Source: a virus. Taken from it: a stretch of DNA of 64,000 nt. The translations under genes and the position numbers were made by a program. The notes beneath the pieces are model-generated. The model was not told where the DNA came from. It searched no databases and saw only the letters and a list, made by a program, of their open reading frames with translations. Within the stretch, counting starts at the first letter, position 1, and each line of letters begins with the position of its first letter. This document shows, one piece after another, positions 49,589-58,884 of this stretch. The stretch covers positions 22,437 to 86,436 of IMG/VR virus record IMGVR_UViG_3300030451_003374. The stretch is one strand, 5' to 3'.

Positions 49589-50373
49589 CCATTTACCTCT
49601 TTGACTATCCTATCAGTGAGTCTAGGTACGACATCATTGTCGCTATGAAATTTCTTTGCTCTCTGATAGTTATCTTCGATAGCATCTAATCTGACATCAT
49701 ATTTGTTAGCATCAAGACTTGATAATATATTCTCTAGTTCATCTATTGTATTGAATGTTATTATACCATCCATGTTGAACCACTCATTGATGTTAGGACA
49801 TCCATAGTATATTGGTACAGTCTTAGATGCAAAACAATCTATTACTTTTTCTGTGAAGTAGTTCTTCTGTCTGGAATTTTCAACAGCGATGTGGAACTTA
49901 GCAGACTCAAAGAAGTCATTCCTTCTGTCATGGAATGGTGGTGACTTATGTGCATAGTATTGTAGACCATTAGACACATCAATACTCTTGAGTAACTCGT
50001 ATATATCCAGACGTAACTTGTGTCCTAGTGTCTGATACTTCTCACTGGTAACAAAGGTGACATTATTACCCTTGTTTAGTTTCAAATCTTTGAAGTCTAA
50101 CCAACTACTACCCCACTCAAATAGTTCTGCCTGTGGATAGTGGTCTAATATCTTCTGTGTAAATGTGTATATCTTATCGAACTTCATTGCACCACGAAGT
50201 GCTCCCTCTGTAACAGTAGGAAGAATAGAATATGGTTCTGCTAAAAATAATATCTTATAGTCTGCTCTCTCATCACAATCTAAATTATCGATTGAGATAC
50301 TTACATTCTTTTTGAAGTCAAGTCCTTTGTCACCCCACGGATTCCACCATAGTGGATAGAATTTTGTAGTCAT
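49585..50373 (-). CDS. Fucosyltransferase-like GT10
   Basis: A 262-residue protein: AKFHIAVENSRQKNYFTEKV, IDCFASKTVPIYYGCPNI, then ENILSSLD. This is the GT10 (alpha-1,3/4-fucosyltransferase) donor site, ending in the usual YW/YYG.P motif. The N-terminal half is a Rossmann-like acceptor domain. Along with the GT11 gene it implies GDP-fucose or a related 6-deoxyhexose donor. Confidence 0.85.
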   Translation of the reverse strand: MTTKFYPLWWNPWGDKGLDFKKNVSISIDNLDCDERADYKILFLAEPYSILPTVTEGALRGAMKFDKIYTFTQKILDHYPQAELFEWGSSWLDFKDLKLNKGNNVTFVTSEKYQTLGHKLRLDIYELLKSIDVSNGLQYYAHKSPPFHDRRNDFFESAKFHIAVENSRQKNYFTEKVIDCFASKTVPIYYGCPNINEWFNMDGIITFNTIDELENILSSLDANKYDVRLDAIEDNYQRAKKFHSDNDVVPRLTDRIVKEVNG

Positions 50374-51035
50374 CGTATTTCTTGAAAATGATAATGGAAA
50401 CCAAAGGTTTCTTGTTCACTGTCTGGTAGCATCTCTTCTCTAGAGAACTTACTCGCCACCTCGACGGGAGCATACACACATCCCTGTCCCTCGAAGATGT
50501 GCCTGTTGTGTACGCATATGTTCCCGTCCTCGTTATATAGTCCGGCATTCATGTGCTTATAAAAAGTACCCTCGTTTACTTCCCAAGGGACGGTGACTTT
50601 TGTGGGGACGTCGAGTAGACGCTTGGAGCGTAAGGAAAATCCTCCATTCCCGACACGTTGGTTCCTTCCCCACGGGTCAAGGTACGCTGTTGGGTCATCT
50701 CTCCACGGTGCACCAATGTAGTCATACTCAAGAAATTTATTATCCCAAAGATGAGGACGAATAACGTAGCCGTCCGGATGTATGAGAAGGCAATGCGAGG
50801 TCCTGACGTGATTAGTAAGATTGTAAATACAATAAAAATTAAAGTCATTGATACTTTCTATGGGATAGGTTTCTTCATACTCAACCTGATCACATAGTCC
50901 TTCTGGTTTTTTGCTACCTAAAAACTTTGCTCGACCCCATTGAATCTTTTCGCATGATTTATTTATTGCGTACACTGCATCTGGAAGGTCTAAATCTGCC
51001 AGTATTATCAGTGTGACATCAGGTATTTTTAGCAC
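50370..51035 (-). CDS. DUF5672-type glycosyltransferase
   Basis: A 221-residue protein: YIGAPWRDDPTAY, NQRVGNGGFSLRSKRLLD, EDGNICVHNR and YAPVEVASKFSREE...FGFHYH, the DUF5672 pattern. It starts at GTG 51035 (no ATG nearby) and overlaps the next gene by 17 bases. The stretch about 50400-50820 uses more GC-ending codons and CG dinucleotides than its neighbours, suggesting separate origin. Confidence 0.75.
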   Translation of the reverse strand: MLKIPDVTLIILADLDLPDAVYAINKSCEKIQWGRAKFLGSKKPEGLCDQVEYEETYPIESINDFNFYCIYNLTNHVRTSHCLLIHPDGYVIRPHLWDNKFLEYDYIGAPWRDDPTAYLDPWGRNQRVGNGGFSLRSKRLLDVPTKVTVPWEVNEGTFYKHMNAGLYNEDGNICVHNRHIFEGQGCVYAPVEVASKFSREEMLPDSEQETFGFHYHFQEIR

Positions 51036-51936
51036 GGTTTACCGCCCTATTGAATATACTGTGTAAGTGTAGCATATTTACGTCAAGATTTCTAGCTCTT
51101 ACAAACAGATCATCATGCTCTGCTAACATTGTTTTCGTTATCGTACCATAATCATTTACCCATAACACAGGATAGTTATCGTATAACCTCTCTAGGTATG
51201 GGTTTCTTTTCATGATAGGAACTCGTTTCATATACAAAACCTCCCAGTTCCTATGGCAATCCACAGCATTTCCTTCAGGACATATCATAAACTTATGATC
51301 CTGAATGTCTTTTAGATAGTATCTGTATTCCTTTCTTTCTCCGACAGTTGCAAATGACTTGTTGGAAAACATATCCCTGATGTTTCCTCTAACCGATAGG
51401 TTGGTATGCTCAGAGTGATTAATGTAGAGAAGTTTTCTAGGTTTGGGATCGTCTCCCATCGCATGGATGAGAACATCTTGTCTATTATCGTGGACATGTA
51501 ACCTCCTTCCCACTCCGTAAGGAAATGGATGTAGTTTTTCGTGAGTCCCTATCGCATTAGCACCATAGACCCCCAATACGTTAGGAGGTATATGAATATC
51601 ACTGTTGATAGGAGTATCTTCATTGTTACAAAAGACTATAAATTTTTTGTCTAGTGAAGCACATAACTTCATTAGATCGTTTTTAGACTGTAGACCATCT
51701 ACCCAACGCTGATCAGCATCGTTGTTGCATTTGATCTGTCTATTATATAATCTAATATTATCTATGAATAGAGTCAAGACATCCTTATCACTTTGGTTTA
51801 CAAATGTAATAAACTCTATGTTGTCAGTATTAGCATCCTTCATGAATGCATTCAACACCTGACCTACCACTCCTGCCTGATCACCAAAGTCATAGTCACA
51901 GTGGTCTGCTATTGCAGGTCCTGATATAACATTCAT
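51019..51936 (-). CDS. Exostosin-like glycosyltransferase
   Basis: A 305-residue protein. The C-terminal half has HKFMICPEGNAVDCHRNWEV, LYMKRVPIMKRN and YDNYPVLWVNDY, as in exostosin/GT47-like and related phage glycosyltransferases, where CPEGNG..C.R.WE forms the nucleotide-sugar pocket. The N-terminal half is less conserved. It overlaps the GT17 gene by 4 bases. Confidence 0.7.
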   Translation of the reverse strand: MNVISGPAIADHCDYDFGDQAGVVGQVLNAFMKDANTDNIEFITFVNQSDKDVLTLFIDNIRLYNRQIKCNNDADQRWVDGLQSKNDLMKLCASLDKKFIVFCNNEDTPINSDIHIPPNVLGVYGANAIGTHEKLHPFPYGVGRRLHVHDNRQDVLIHAMGDDPKPRKLLYINHSEHTNLSVRGNIRDMFSNKSFATVGERKEYRYYLKDIQDHKFMICPEGNAVDCHRNWEVLYMKRVPIMKRNPYLERLYDNYPVLWVNDYGTITKTMLAEHDDLFVRARNLDVNMLHLHSIFNRAVNRAKNT

Positions 51937-52781
51937 AATGTCTTTATAAACTTCTTCATCTTACGATTCTTCTGTGCTCTTACATAAGCAGGGAATGACT
52001 CGTCTATTGGTACAGTTGTGGGAGTATACAAATAACTTCTACCATAAGGATCTTGATTATTTTTTATCCTATCCTCCATACTATCTCTGAACTCTGCTTT
52101 ATTATTCTCCTGATGCTCGTATGCATCCATCTTCTCCCTAACAGTATCAGCATCACCAAAGAAACTCCAGTGCCATGATGCATCAGCAATCTTGTATGCT
52201 AATTCATGTGACTGTCTTAGTTTATCTACACTCATACTCTTCAGTGTTTTCATATCACATACTCTTGTTCCCATCCACTGATCCTCACACTTCACATTGA
52301 GGTAGTAGTAATATAAAGGACCTGTCAATACATAATGATTCTTTGGATCAAACCAACTTTCTATACACTGTATCGCTTCTGGGTTTGCAATCTCATCTGC
52401 ATCACTTGTTAGTATGATGTCATTGTCCTCTGCTATATCAAGGAACCCATAGATTGCTGAGTCCTTATGGAAGCATGCTCTCTGATAATGTATTGGTAAA
52501 TCTTTTATACCTTCTTCTATCATACTACGATGGTAAGGGACACCCTCATAGTATTGCTCGTATGTTTTATTGTCGTCCTCTGTCAGATGATATATTATCT
52601 TATCGTCCCACTTCTTGAATCTCTTTCTATTCTCTGCAAAGTATAGGGGTTTTGGTTTACCTGTGAAGGTTATGTTTGCCTCATTGATAACAAAATAATC
52701 TACTGAGTTACCTAAGATATTCATTCTTAGTTCTAATAGATCTAGTTCATTATAAAAAGTAAAGACGTCAAAAATTTTCAT
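51933..52781 (-). CDS. Glycosyltransferase family 17
   Basis: A 282-residue GT17: KIFDVFTFYNELDLLELRMN, VDYFVINEANITFTGKPKPL, IILTSDADEIANPEA (DAD metal site) and SWHWSFFG. In animals this family adds bisecting GlcNAc; bacterial and phage members modify surface glycans. The length matches the catalytic domain. It overlaps its neighbours by 4 bases each. Confidence 0.9.
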   Translation of the reverse strand: MKIFDVFTFYNELDLLELRMNILGNSVDYFVINEANITFTGKPKPLYFAENRKRFKKWDDKIIYHLTEDDNKTYEQYYEGVPYHRSMIEEGIKDLPIHYQRACFHKDSAIYGFLDIAEDNDIILTSDADEIANPEAIQCIESWFDPKNHYVLTGPLYYYYLNVKCEDQWMGTRVCDMKTLKSMSVDKLRQSHELAYKIADASWHWSFFGDADTVREKMDAYEHQENNKAEFRDSMEDRIKNNQDPYGRSYLYTPTTVPIDESFPAYVRAQKNRKMKKFIKTL

Positions 52782-53320
52782 GGGTAATAATTTATATTGA
52801 GGGTGAATCTAGTGGTCTTAGATGGTGAAGAACTTGAGTGGTACTGTGACCCATCAAAGACTACAACCTTCCCTCTTTCAGGTGTTTCTCTATGTATAAC
52901 CTTTTGATCAGAGTCGAAAAAGAATGTGTCACCGTCTGCTTTATTAGGATAATATAGTGCCACAATATGTTTTCTATCAGGTTGATCTATATGTGAGTTA
53001 TGTGCTACACCAAAGACATCAGGTCTAGGATATTGTAATGTCATGTGTGCTCTCATCATTATATTATTAGGCATACCTATTGCTTGACCAATTGGAATCC
53101 ATGGGAACTTACGGAAGTGTTCTGACTTCTCTCCTTCTTCGTTCAATAATGTGTGACTGAAGTAAGGATGCATGTCAGTCTTTAGATCATGCTCAAAATT
53201 ACCATAAGCACAATCATCAAAGTAAAAGTATGGCAACTTCTTACACAGATTCTCTATGAGTTTCTGATGTGTAAGTTTAAGTTTGTGCCTTGTAATCGAA
53301 AAGGAATTGTCGTTGCTCAT
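52778..53320 (-). CDS. 2OG-Fe(II) oxygenase
   Basis: A 180-residue oxygenase with His110-x-Asp112 (NSHIDQ), VALYYPNKADGDTFFF, and FDGSQYHSSSS with His161 and Arg171. All catalytic residues are present. Family members hydroxylate sugars, nucleobases or proline. The ATG at 53320 overlaps the upstream gene by 44 bases, more than usual here, but no later ATG would keep the first helix. Confidence 0.75.
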   Translation of the reverse strand: MSNDNSFSITRHKLKLTHQKLIENLCKKLPYFYFDDCAYGNFEHDLKTDMHPYFSHTLLNEEGEKSEHFRKFPWIPIGQAIGMPNNIMMRAHMTLQYPRPDVFGVAHNSHIDQPDRKHIVALYYPNKADGDTFFFDSDQKVIHRETPERGKVVVFDGSQYHSSSSPSKTTRFTLNINYYP

Positions 53321-54053
53321 CAGAGTTAGTCCATTCTCCTATACCTATGTAATCAGGTAGTTCCATAAGGTTGATCCTGACATCAGTATTATAGAACATC
53401 TTATAATTTAGGTGCTCTGTAATATGGAGGTCAGTACAATATAATTCTTCTATCTTTTTGCTACACAATGCAGCAGCAGTACCAAATGTTCCTACACCTG
53501 ATGTTGCTACATGTTTTGCATTGATTAGTGTGGCAAAGTCTTGTTCCACACTCTTAGATTGTATAGTTACCTTTGGATTCTTTCTTAGTTCTTCTATGAT
53601 AGGATTATAGTTATCAGGTTCTGTTACTACTATTGCCTTCTCAAAGGCTTCAAGCAAAGTAAAGTAAAAAACGTAGGGATTAGGAACATATTGATCAGGG
53701 TTAGTGACGTTCTTGTCAAAAACATCTCCACTGCGAATATGGATGACAAGAGTGTCATCAGGAACATCAACACTGGGGAGTGCCAACTGAGGGTATATAA
53801 ACTCCTTACAAAACGCTCGTATCTGAGTGTATACCAACGAAGAATCAATCGTAACTTCTTTGTACGGTCCTTGATAATAGAAAAATTTGGACTGATGGTC
53901 ACTACGACCATCCCCAAATTTAACCGAAAATTGTTTGATGACATCATGTGGAATAGATTCAAATGTGGTCTTGTATGCTTGTGCCATCATCAAACCAACA
54001 GCACATTGTTGTATGTTATTACCTAGTCTGCCATACCAATGAGAAATTTTCAT
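53277..54053 (-). CDS. Fucosyltransferase-like protein (GT11/GT23 type)
   Basis: A 258-residue protein: KISHWYGRLGNNIQQCAVGL, TLVIHIRSGDVFD (the RxGD donor motif), YVFYFTLLEAFEKAIVVTEP and AKHVATSGVGTFGTAAAL. It resembles GDP-fucose-type enzymes (HIRSGD). ATG 54053 overlaps the FkbM gene stop as ATGA; an 11-codon longer start lies inside that gene. Third fucosyltransferase-like gene of the island. Confidence 0.75.
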   Translation of the reverse strand: MKISHWYGRLGNNIQQCAVGLMMAQAYKTTFESIPHDVIKQFSVKFGDGRSDHQSKFFYYQGPYKEVTIDSSLVYTQIRAFCKEFIYPQLALPSVDVPDDTLVIHIRSGDVFDKNVTNPDQYVPNPYVFYFTLLEAFEKAIVVTEPDNYNPIIEELRKNPKVTIQSKSVEQDFATLINAKHVATSGVGTFGTAAALCSKKIEELYCTDLHITEHLNYKMFYNTDVRINLMELPDYIGIGEWTNSDEQRQFLFDYKAQT

Positions 54054-54706
54054 ATGAAAATGTTTCTTGCTTCGGAACCCATACATTCAAATGGTTTCCA
54101 TGTCTCCTCTTTGACTACGTATGGATCAACCCACCAGTCTTCGTATGGATTTGATCCGTTACATACACTAGAACATACTAACACATATCCTTTCTCTGTC
54201 AAGTATTTTCTTGACGCATCCATGATACCAAAACCATCTTTGTATGCATCATGTTCAAAGGTTATAACACTACATCTGTACTCATCTAGTGGAAACTTTT
54301 TCAGCACATCAAATGTTATGTTAGGTGGTTCACAGTCAAGAGAAAGGTAGTCTATTCTACCTTGCCACTTCTCTTTCTTGATTGCTTCCTCGTAATCAAA
54401 CACTGTACCATCTGCTTCATAGCAATGGTTCTGTCTTGCCATGTCTCCATTGAAGACTTCACACATTGCTCTCTCTATTTCAATAGAGAATCCTCTCCAT
54501 TCAAATACAGTCTCTAATAAGAATGTGTTACTCATACTTTGAGGATGGTTTGCACCAACCTCAACGTACTTACCATTCCTCTTACCCTTCAGCATAGACA
54601 GAACAAACAAGTCCTGATATGCTTGAGAGTAATTTTCAAATACTTTAGTGTGTCCACTGAAAGGATGCTTTAGTGTATCCTTTTCATAATTATAGGTTGT
54701 ATTCAT
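54050..54706 (-). CDS. FkbM-like methyltransferase
   Basis: A 218-residue protein: YSQAYQDLFVLSMLKGKRNG, KYVEVGANHP (SAM-binding motif I), SNTFLLETVFEWRGFSIEIE, then YLSLDCEPP and VITFEHDAY. This is the FkbM family of SAM-dependent methyltransferases, often acting on sugar hydroxyls. It is coupled at both ends by ATGA. Confidence 0.8.
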   Translation of the reverse strand: MNTTYNYEKDTLKHPFSGHTKVFENYSQAYQDLFVLSMLKGKRNGKYVEVGANHPQSMSNTFLLETVFEWRGFSIEIERAMCEVFNGDMARQNHCYEADGTVFDYEEAIKKEKWQGRIDYLSLDCEPPNITFDVLKKFPLDEYRCSVITFEHDAYKDGFGIMDASRKYLTEKGYVLVCSSVCNGSNPYEDWWVDPYVVKEETWKPFECMGSEARNIFI

Positions 54707-55836
54707 TTGCTACAGTTACCATAAGACAGATACTTCTTACCAGTTATATCATGCTCTGCATCAACAGGGTACATGTCCTTAGTAATCTGTGACATGATCC
54801 AGTTGTATGTCTTACTCATTCCCTCTTCAAGTGTTGTACTATAATCCCAACCTAACTTCTCTCTGATAAGATCGTTGTTAGAGTTTCTACCTCTTACACC
54901 TGTGTGTGGTACATCAATATGATCCTTACCAATTTCTTTCTTGGCAACTTTAGCAGCAGTATCTACTAACTGATCAATGGTTACCATCTCTTCTGACCCT
55001 ATGTTTATGGGAGCAGTCCACGTTCCTTCCATGAGTCTACGTGTTGCTTCAATACATTCATCGATGAAGAGGAAGCTTCTTGTTTGAAGTCCATCTCCCC
55101 ATACTTCAATTGAGTCTCCACTGGTAGCGTACGCCACTTTTCTACAGATAGCTGCGGGAGCTTTTTCTCTTCCACCGTACCAAGTTCCTTCTGGTCCGTA
55201 GATGTTATGATACCTCGCAATCCTAACATCGAAATTATGATTACGACTGTAAGCGAGATATAACCTCTCGCTGAATAATTTTTCCCATCCATATTCAGAA
55301 TCAGGTGCAGCAGGGTAAGCGGAATCCTCACGACAATCAGGATTATCTGGATCAAGTTGGTTGTACTCAGGGTACATACAGGCAGAACTTGAATAGAATA
55401 TTTTAGTTTTACCCACTACGTCAGGTACAGGTTGTAATAGACGTGGGTAACTTTCGTTCATCTCCTTTTGACATGATAGGAGATTTATGTTAATAAGAGC
55501 AGAGTTATGCATCAAGTCAGCATCATGCTCACCAGTAAAGATGTAACCAGCACCACCCATGTCGGCAGCAAACTGATAGATCTCATCGAATGGTTCCTCA
55601 TACTGGAAGGGGACACTAGCATAGAAATTTCCAGTCTCTCCTCTAAAATGAATGACTCTTCTCATGAAGTCTCTGTCTGTGAGATCTCCTGTGATAAACT
55701 CATTGGCAGCAGTATCAGAGAAGTCAGGGTGTTTGAGGTCAACACCTCTTACCCAATAACCTTCGCTTATCAATCTCTTTACCATATGTGAACCGATGAA
55801 CCCACCGGCACCAAGCACTAATGCTCTCTTTTTCAT
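54703..55836 (-). CDS. GDP-mannose 3,5-epimerase-like SDR
   Basis: A 377-residue extended SDR. VLGAGGFIGSH is the NAD-binding site; IYQFAADMGGAGYIFTGEHD, FYSSSACMYPEYNQ and SEYGWEKLFSERLYL (Tyr-x3-Lys) are landmarks of GDP-mannose 3,5-epimerases, as are RYHNIYGPEGTWYGGREKAP and QTRSFLFIDECIE. The product would be GDP-L-galactose or a related sugar. ATG 55836 overlaps the 3-dehydrase stop as ATGA; a 25-codon longer start is rejected. Confidence 0.85.
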   Translation of the reverse strand: MKKRALVLGAGGFIGSHMVKRLISEGYWVRGVDLKHPDFSDTAANEFITGDLTDRDFMRRVIHFRGETGNFYASVPFQYEEPFDEIYQFAADMGGAGYIFTGEHDADLMHNSALININLLSCQKEMNESYPRLLQPVPDVVGKTKIFYSSSACMYPEYNQLDPDNPDCREDSAYPAAPDSEYGWEKLFSERLYLAYSRNHNFDVRIARYHNIYGPEGTWYGGREKAPAAICRKVAYATSGDSIEVWGDGLQTRSFLFIDECIEATRRLMEGTWTAPINIGSEEMVTIDQLVDTAAKVAKKEIGKDHIDVPHTGVRGRNSNNDLIREKLGWDYSTTLEEGMSKTYNWIMSQITKDMYPVDAEHDITGKKYLSYGNCSK

Positions 55837-57137
55837 TTGTTTTCTTTGATATATTTTATTATAACATGATCTATGTAGTCTAGCATGTCCACCGTAATAA
55901 CTGGTGAACACCCTATAAAGAACACGTTGTCTAGAACTTCTGAAGCTCTGGGATAGTTTGATGCAGGTTCGATATGCCTATAAGCAGGATGCATAAGAAT
56001 ATTACCAGCAAAATAATTCCTCGTCTGGATTCCATGATCTTCTAGATACTTTACAAGGTGGTGTTTACCGTCCTTATATATTATCGGAACTCCAAACCAA
56101 GAGGTCTCAGCATGTTCTTTCTCTTCAACAACCCTGCAACCAGGAATTTGGTTGAAGACCTGAGTGAGTGCTCCTTTATTCATACGACGGACACAATGTA
56201 TCTCTGTCTGCTTCTCCAACTGCACAAGTCCAATAGACCCTTGCAGATCGGCAGGCTTGAGGTTGTATCCTTGGACGCCAAAGACATACTTATGATCGAC
56301 ATCTTGGTCGTACCCTTCCAACCAGCGATCAAATCTCTTTCCACAGACACCGTTGGGCAATTTATTTTGGGCACCTACACAGTAACATCCACGACCCCAC
56401 CAAGCAAACGATCTGGCGATCTGAACTATCTCCTCGATATTAGAGGAGATCATTCCACCTTCAATCGTGCAGATATGATGTGCTGGATAGAAAGAACAAG
56501 ACGCTGCGACGGCTTTTTTAGTCAGCAACTCACCTCTCCACTTGCTACCCAAGGAGTCACAGTTGTCAGCGATGTAATGCAATCTGTTCCTATCAAGAAT
56601 CTTAAAAAACTGATCGAAGTCATAGGGATTACCAAGAACAGGTGAAGAGAAAACAGCAACAGTTCTAGGTGTAAGTTTATCTTCTATCTGTTGTAGGTTC
56701 CAATTCAAATCTTCCATGTCTATGTCTACAAAGACAGGTTTCAATCCATTCTGAATGATAGGGTTGATAGTAGTAGGGAAACCACATGCACATACTATTA
56801 TTTCATCTCCATCATGCCAATCAAAATATTTTTTCAACGCAGCAATCATCACTAGGTTAGCAGACGAACCACTGTTGACCATGACAGAGTGCTTGAAGTC
56901 AAACTTCTTAGAGAATGCACGTTCAAACTTGTTGACATTCTCTCCTGCTGGCAACCACTTACCACCTAGTAGTGTTGTAATAGCAGCAGTAACTTCTCTA
57001 TTGTCCCAGTAAGGACCTGAGTAATAAATGGGATCGCCTGGTTTCCAATTCTTGTTTGGAAGATAAGGCATGATATCATATCCACCTTTCTCAAGACTGA
57101 ATATGAAGTTGTCGACCTGTTCTCCTAGGTTATACAT
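55833..57137 (-). CDS. RfbH/E1-like PLP and [2Fe-2S] hexulose 3-dehydrase
   Basis: A 434-residue DegT-fold protein. The PLP lysine is replaced by His220 (CSFYPAHHICTIEGG), as in ColD and in CDP-4-keto-6-deoxyglucose 3-dehydrase (E1, RfbH/AscC). Cys193, Cys251, Cys253 and Cys265 fit the E1 iron-sulphur pattern C-x57-C-x1-C-x7-C, except that the last gap is 11. HKYVFGVQGYNLKPADLQGS matches the E1 family. It should remove the 3-OH of a 4-keto-6-deoxy sugar, giving a 3,6-dideoxy sugar. Known E1 enzymes need a reductase partner (E3), not seen here. Length is near E1 (437). Part of the gene, about 56100-56620, has GC-richer codons. Confidence 0.85.
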   Translation of the reverse strand: MYNLGEQVDNFIFSLEKGGYDIMPYLPNKNWKPGDPIYYSGPYWDNREVTAAITTLLGGKWLPAGENVNKFERAFSKKFDFKHSVMVNSGSSANLVMIAALKKYFDWHDGDEIIVCACGFPTTINPIIQNGLKPVFVDIDMEDLNWNLQQIEDKLTPRTVAVFSSPVLGNPYDFDQFFKILDRNRLHYIADNCDSLGSKWRGELLTKKAVAASCSFYPAHHICTIEGGMISSNIEEIVQIARSFAWWGRGCYCVGAQNKLPNGVCGKRFDRWLEGYDQDVDHKYVFGVQGYNLKPADLQGSIGLVQLEKQTEIHCVRRMNKGALTQVFNQIPGCRVVEEKEHAETSWFGVPIIYKDGKHHLVKYLEDHGIQTRNYFAGNILMHPAYRHIEPASNYPRASEVLDNVFFIGCSPVITVDMLDYIDHVIIKYIKENK

Positions 57138-57943
57138 AAATCTTTGACAATAAATTCATTGGTAATGTGCTGTGCAAAACCTAACTTCCTCAACTTAGAT
57201 GTATCTAACCAGAAGTGTTGTGTCTGCACGTTGTTATGGAACTCTGGTGGATCAATGTTTATAATCTCACCACGAGATCTTGTGAAGTGTTTAGCGAGTT
57301 CTACAATCTCACTAACCTTAGTGGGTTGTCCTGACCCTATGTTGTAGATTTCATTCAACTCACCCTTGTCCATAACAAGTTTCATTGCTCTACATACATC
57401 CTTGACATGCATTATATCACGACAATGAGATCCATTATCATATACTTTGATATCACGATCTTGTTTCAATTCATTTACCATCCATTGGATAGCATTCTTT
57501 TTCCTACTGGCATTAGTATCTCCTTCACCCATGACATTACATAGTCTCAGGATTCTATACTTCATCCCCGTCGTTTGAGCGAAAGAAATGATAAGATCTT
57601 CTGCACACTTCTTGGTAATAGAATAAAATCCTGTTGGTTTGCAATCCGATACTTCTGTGGCGGGAAGTGCTCCCCCTTTTCCATAGACAAACCATGAGGA
57701 AACGAAGTTGAATGTGATGTCTTCTGATCTACAGAAGTCGAGTGTTTCACAAAGGACTCGAAGATTTGTTTCGACATCCAAAGTGATCTGATCATGTACA
57801 TTGTAGTTGTGTGTGGTTGAGATCATGTACAGGATGTCATTGTGCCTTGGCACTCTATCATCTCTCTCCTGTACTTCAACCTGTTCCTTGTATAGGTTTT
57901 TGAAATGCTTACCTATGAAACCGTGACCGTAAAGTGAAATCAT
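57125..57943 (-). CDS. SDR sugar-nucleotide reductase or epimerase
   Basis: A 272-residue SDR: SLYGHGFIGKHF (NAD site), FVSSWFVYGKGGALPATE, YSITKKCAEDLI (Tyr-x3-Lys), LRLCNVMGEGD and RDIMHVKDVCRAM. It lies between the 4,6-dehydratase and the 3-dehydrase, so a role as 4-ketoreductase or epimerase making the final deoxysugar is likely. It overlaps both neighbours. Confidence 0.75.
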   Translation of the reverse strand: MISLYGHGFIGKHFKNLYKEQVEVQERDDRVPRHNDILYMISTTHNYNVHDQITLDVETNLRVLCETLDFCRSEDITFNFVSSWFVYGKGGALPATEVSDCKPTGFYSITKKCAEDLIISFAQTTGMKYRILRLCNVMGEGDTNASRKKNAIQWMVNELKQDRDIKVYDNGSHCRDIMHVKDVCRAMKLVMDKGELNEIYNIGSGQPTKVSEIVELAKHFTRSRGEIINIDPPEFHNNVQTQHFWLDTSKLRKLGFAQHITNEFIVKDLCIT

Positions 57944-58884
57944 ACTAACTTTTCAAGATACCATGTGATAGTAGCACGAATCCCTACTTCAAAATCTGTA
58001 GTAGGTCTCCATCCTGTGCGTTGTGTAATCTTACTATGATCCATTCCATATCGTTTGTCAATGCCAGGTCTTTCATTGCTGATACCAATCAGATCATGTG
58101 GTTTCTTCAGCATATCTAATATCATTATAGTAACATCTATATTTCTCTTCTCACATGATCCACCTACGTTGAAGTGATCGTTGATTATATTCTTCTCTTC
58201 CAGTTTCCATATTGCAGAACAATGATCGTAAACATATAACCAATCTCTTACTTGATGTCCACCTTGATGCATGTATGTAATCTTATTTCTAAACGCATTG
58301 TATATAACTTTAGGTATCAACTTCTCTACATGTTGATGAGGACCATAGTTGTTAGAGCAGTTAGTAATAAGGTAAGGTAGACCATAAGTGTTATGCCACG
58401 TCTTGACAAAATGGTCAGACGCTGCTTTGCTTGCTGAGTACGGATTTCTAGGGTCATATGGTGTTGTCTCCTTGAATAATACCTTGTCATAATATTCTAA
58501 AGAACCATACACTTCATCAGTAGATATGTGATGGAACTTCTCTACGTTATGTCTTAGACTGGCATTCAATAAATTGATTGTGCCAATTACATTTGCTTCT
58601 AAGAAAGGTCTGTAGTTAGTTATACTATTATCAACGTGTGACTCAGCAGCGAAGTGAAATACTTTCTTGATCTTATACTTGTCAAAGATATAATTTACAT
58701 TCTCCTCCTGTGATATATCACAGTACTCAAATATAAACTGATCATTGAGTGGCATGTATTGTTTGTCAGCAGCATAAGATAGGTTGTCAATGATGATAAC
58801 CTGATCATCTACACCAGTATATTTTTTGAGATAGTGTAGGAAGTTACTGCCAATAAATCCTGCACCACCTGTAACTAGGAACAT
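57940..58884 (-). CDS. Nucleotide-sugar 4,6-dehydratase (RmlB-like)
   Basis: A 314-residue SDR of the dTDP-glucose 4,6-dehydratase type: VTGGAGFIGSNFLHYL, FHFAAESHVDNSI, HISTDEVYGSL, NPYSASKAASDHFV (Tyr-x3-Lys), NCSNNYGPHQHVEKLIP and VRDWLYVYDHC. It would make the 4-keto-6-deoxy sugar that the 3-dehydrase needs. The nucleotide type (dTDP or CDP) is not decided by motif. No sugar-phosphate nucleotidyltransferase is in the window. Confidence 0.9.
   Translation of the reverse strand: MFLVTGGAGFIGSNFLHYLKKYTGVDDQVIIIDNLSYAADKQYMPLNDQFIFEYCDISQEENVNYIFDKYKIKKVFHFAAESHVDNSITNYRPFLEANVIGTINLLNASLRHNVEKFHHISTDEVYGSLEYYDKVLFKETTPYDPRNPYSASKAASDHFVKTWHNTYGLPYLITNCSNNYGPHQHVEKLIPKVIYNAFRNKITYMHQGGHQVRDWLYVYDHCSAIWKLEEKNIINDHFNVGGSCEKRNIDVTIMILDMLKKPHDLIGISNERPGIDKRYGMDHSKITQRTGWRPTTDFEVGIRATITWYLEKLV

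Noticed and set aside
56058-56645. Long plus-strand frame opposite the 3-dehydrase gene
   Set aside because: It is the antisense of a gene with conserved active-site residues, has no family match, and arises from GC-ending codons in that patch.
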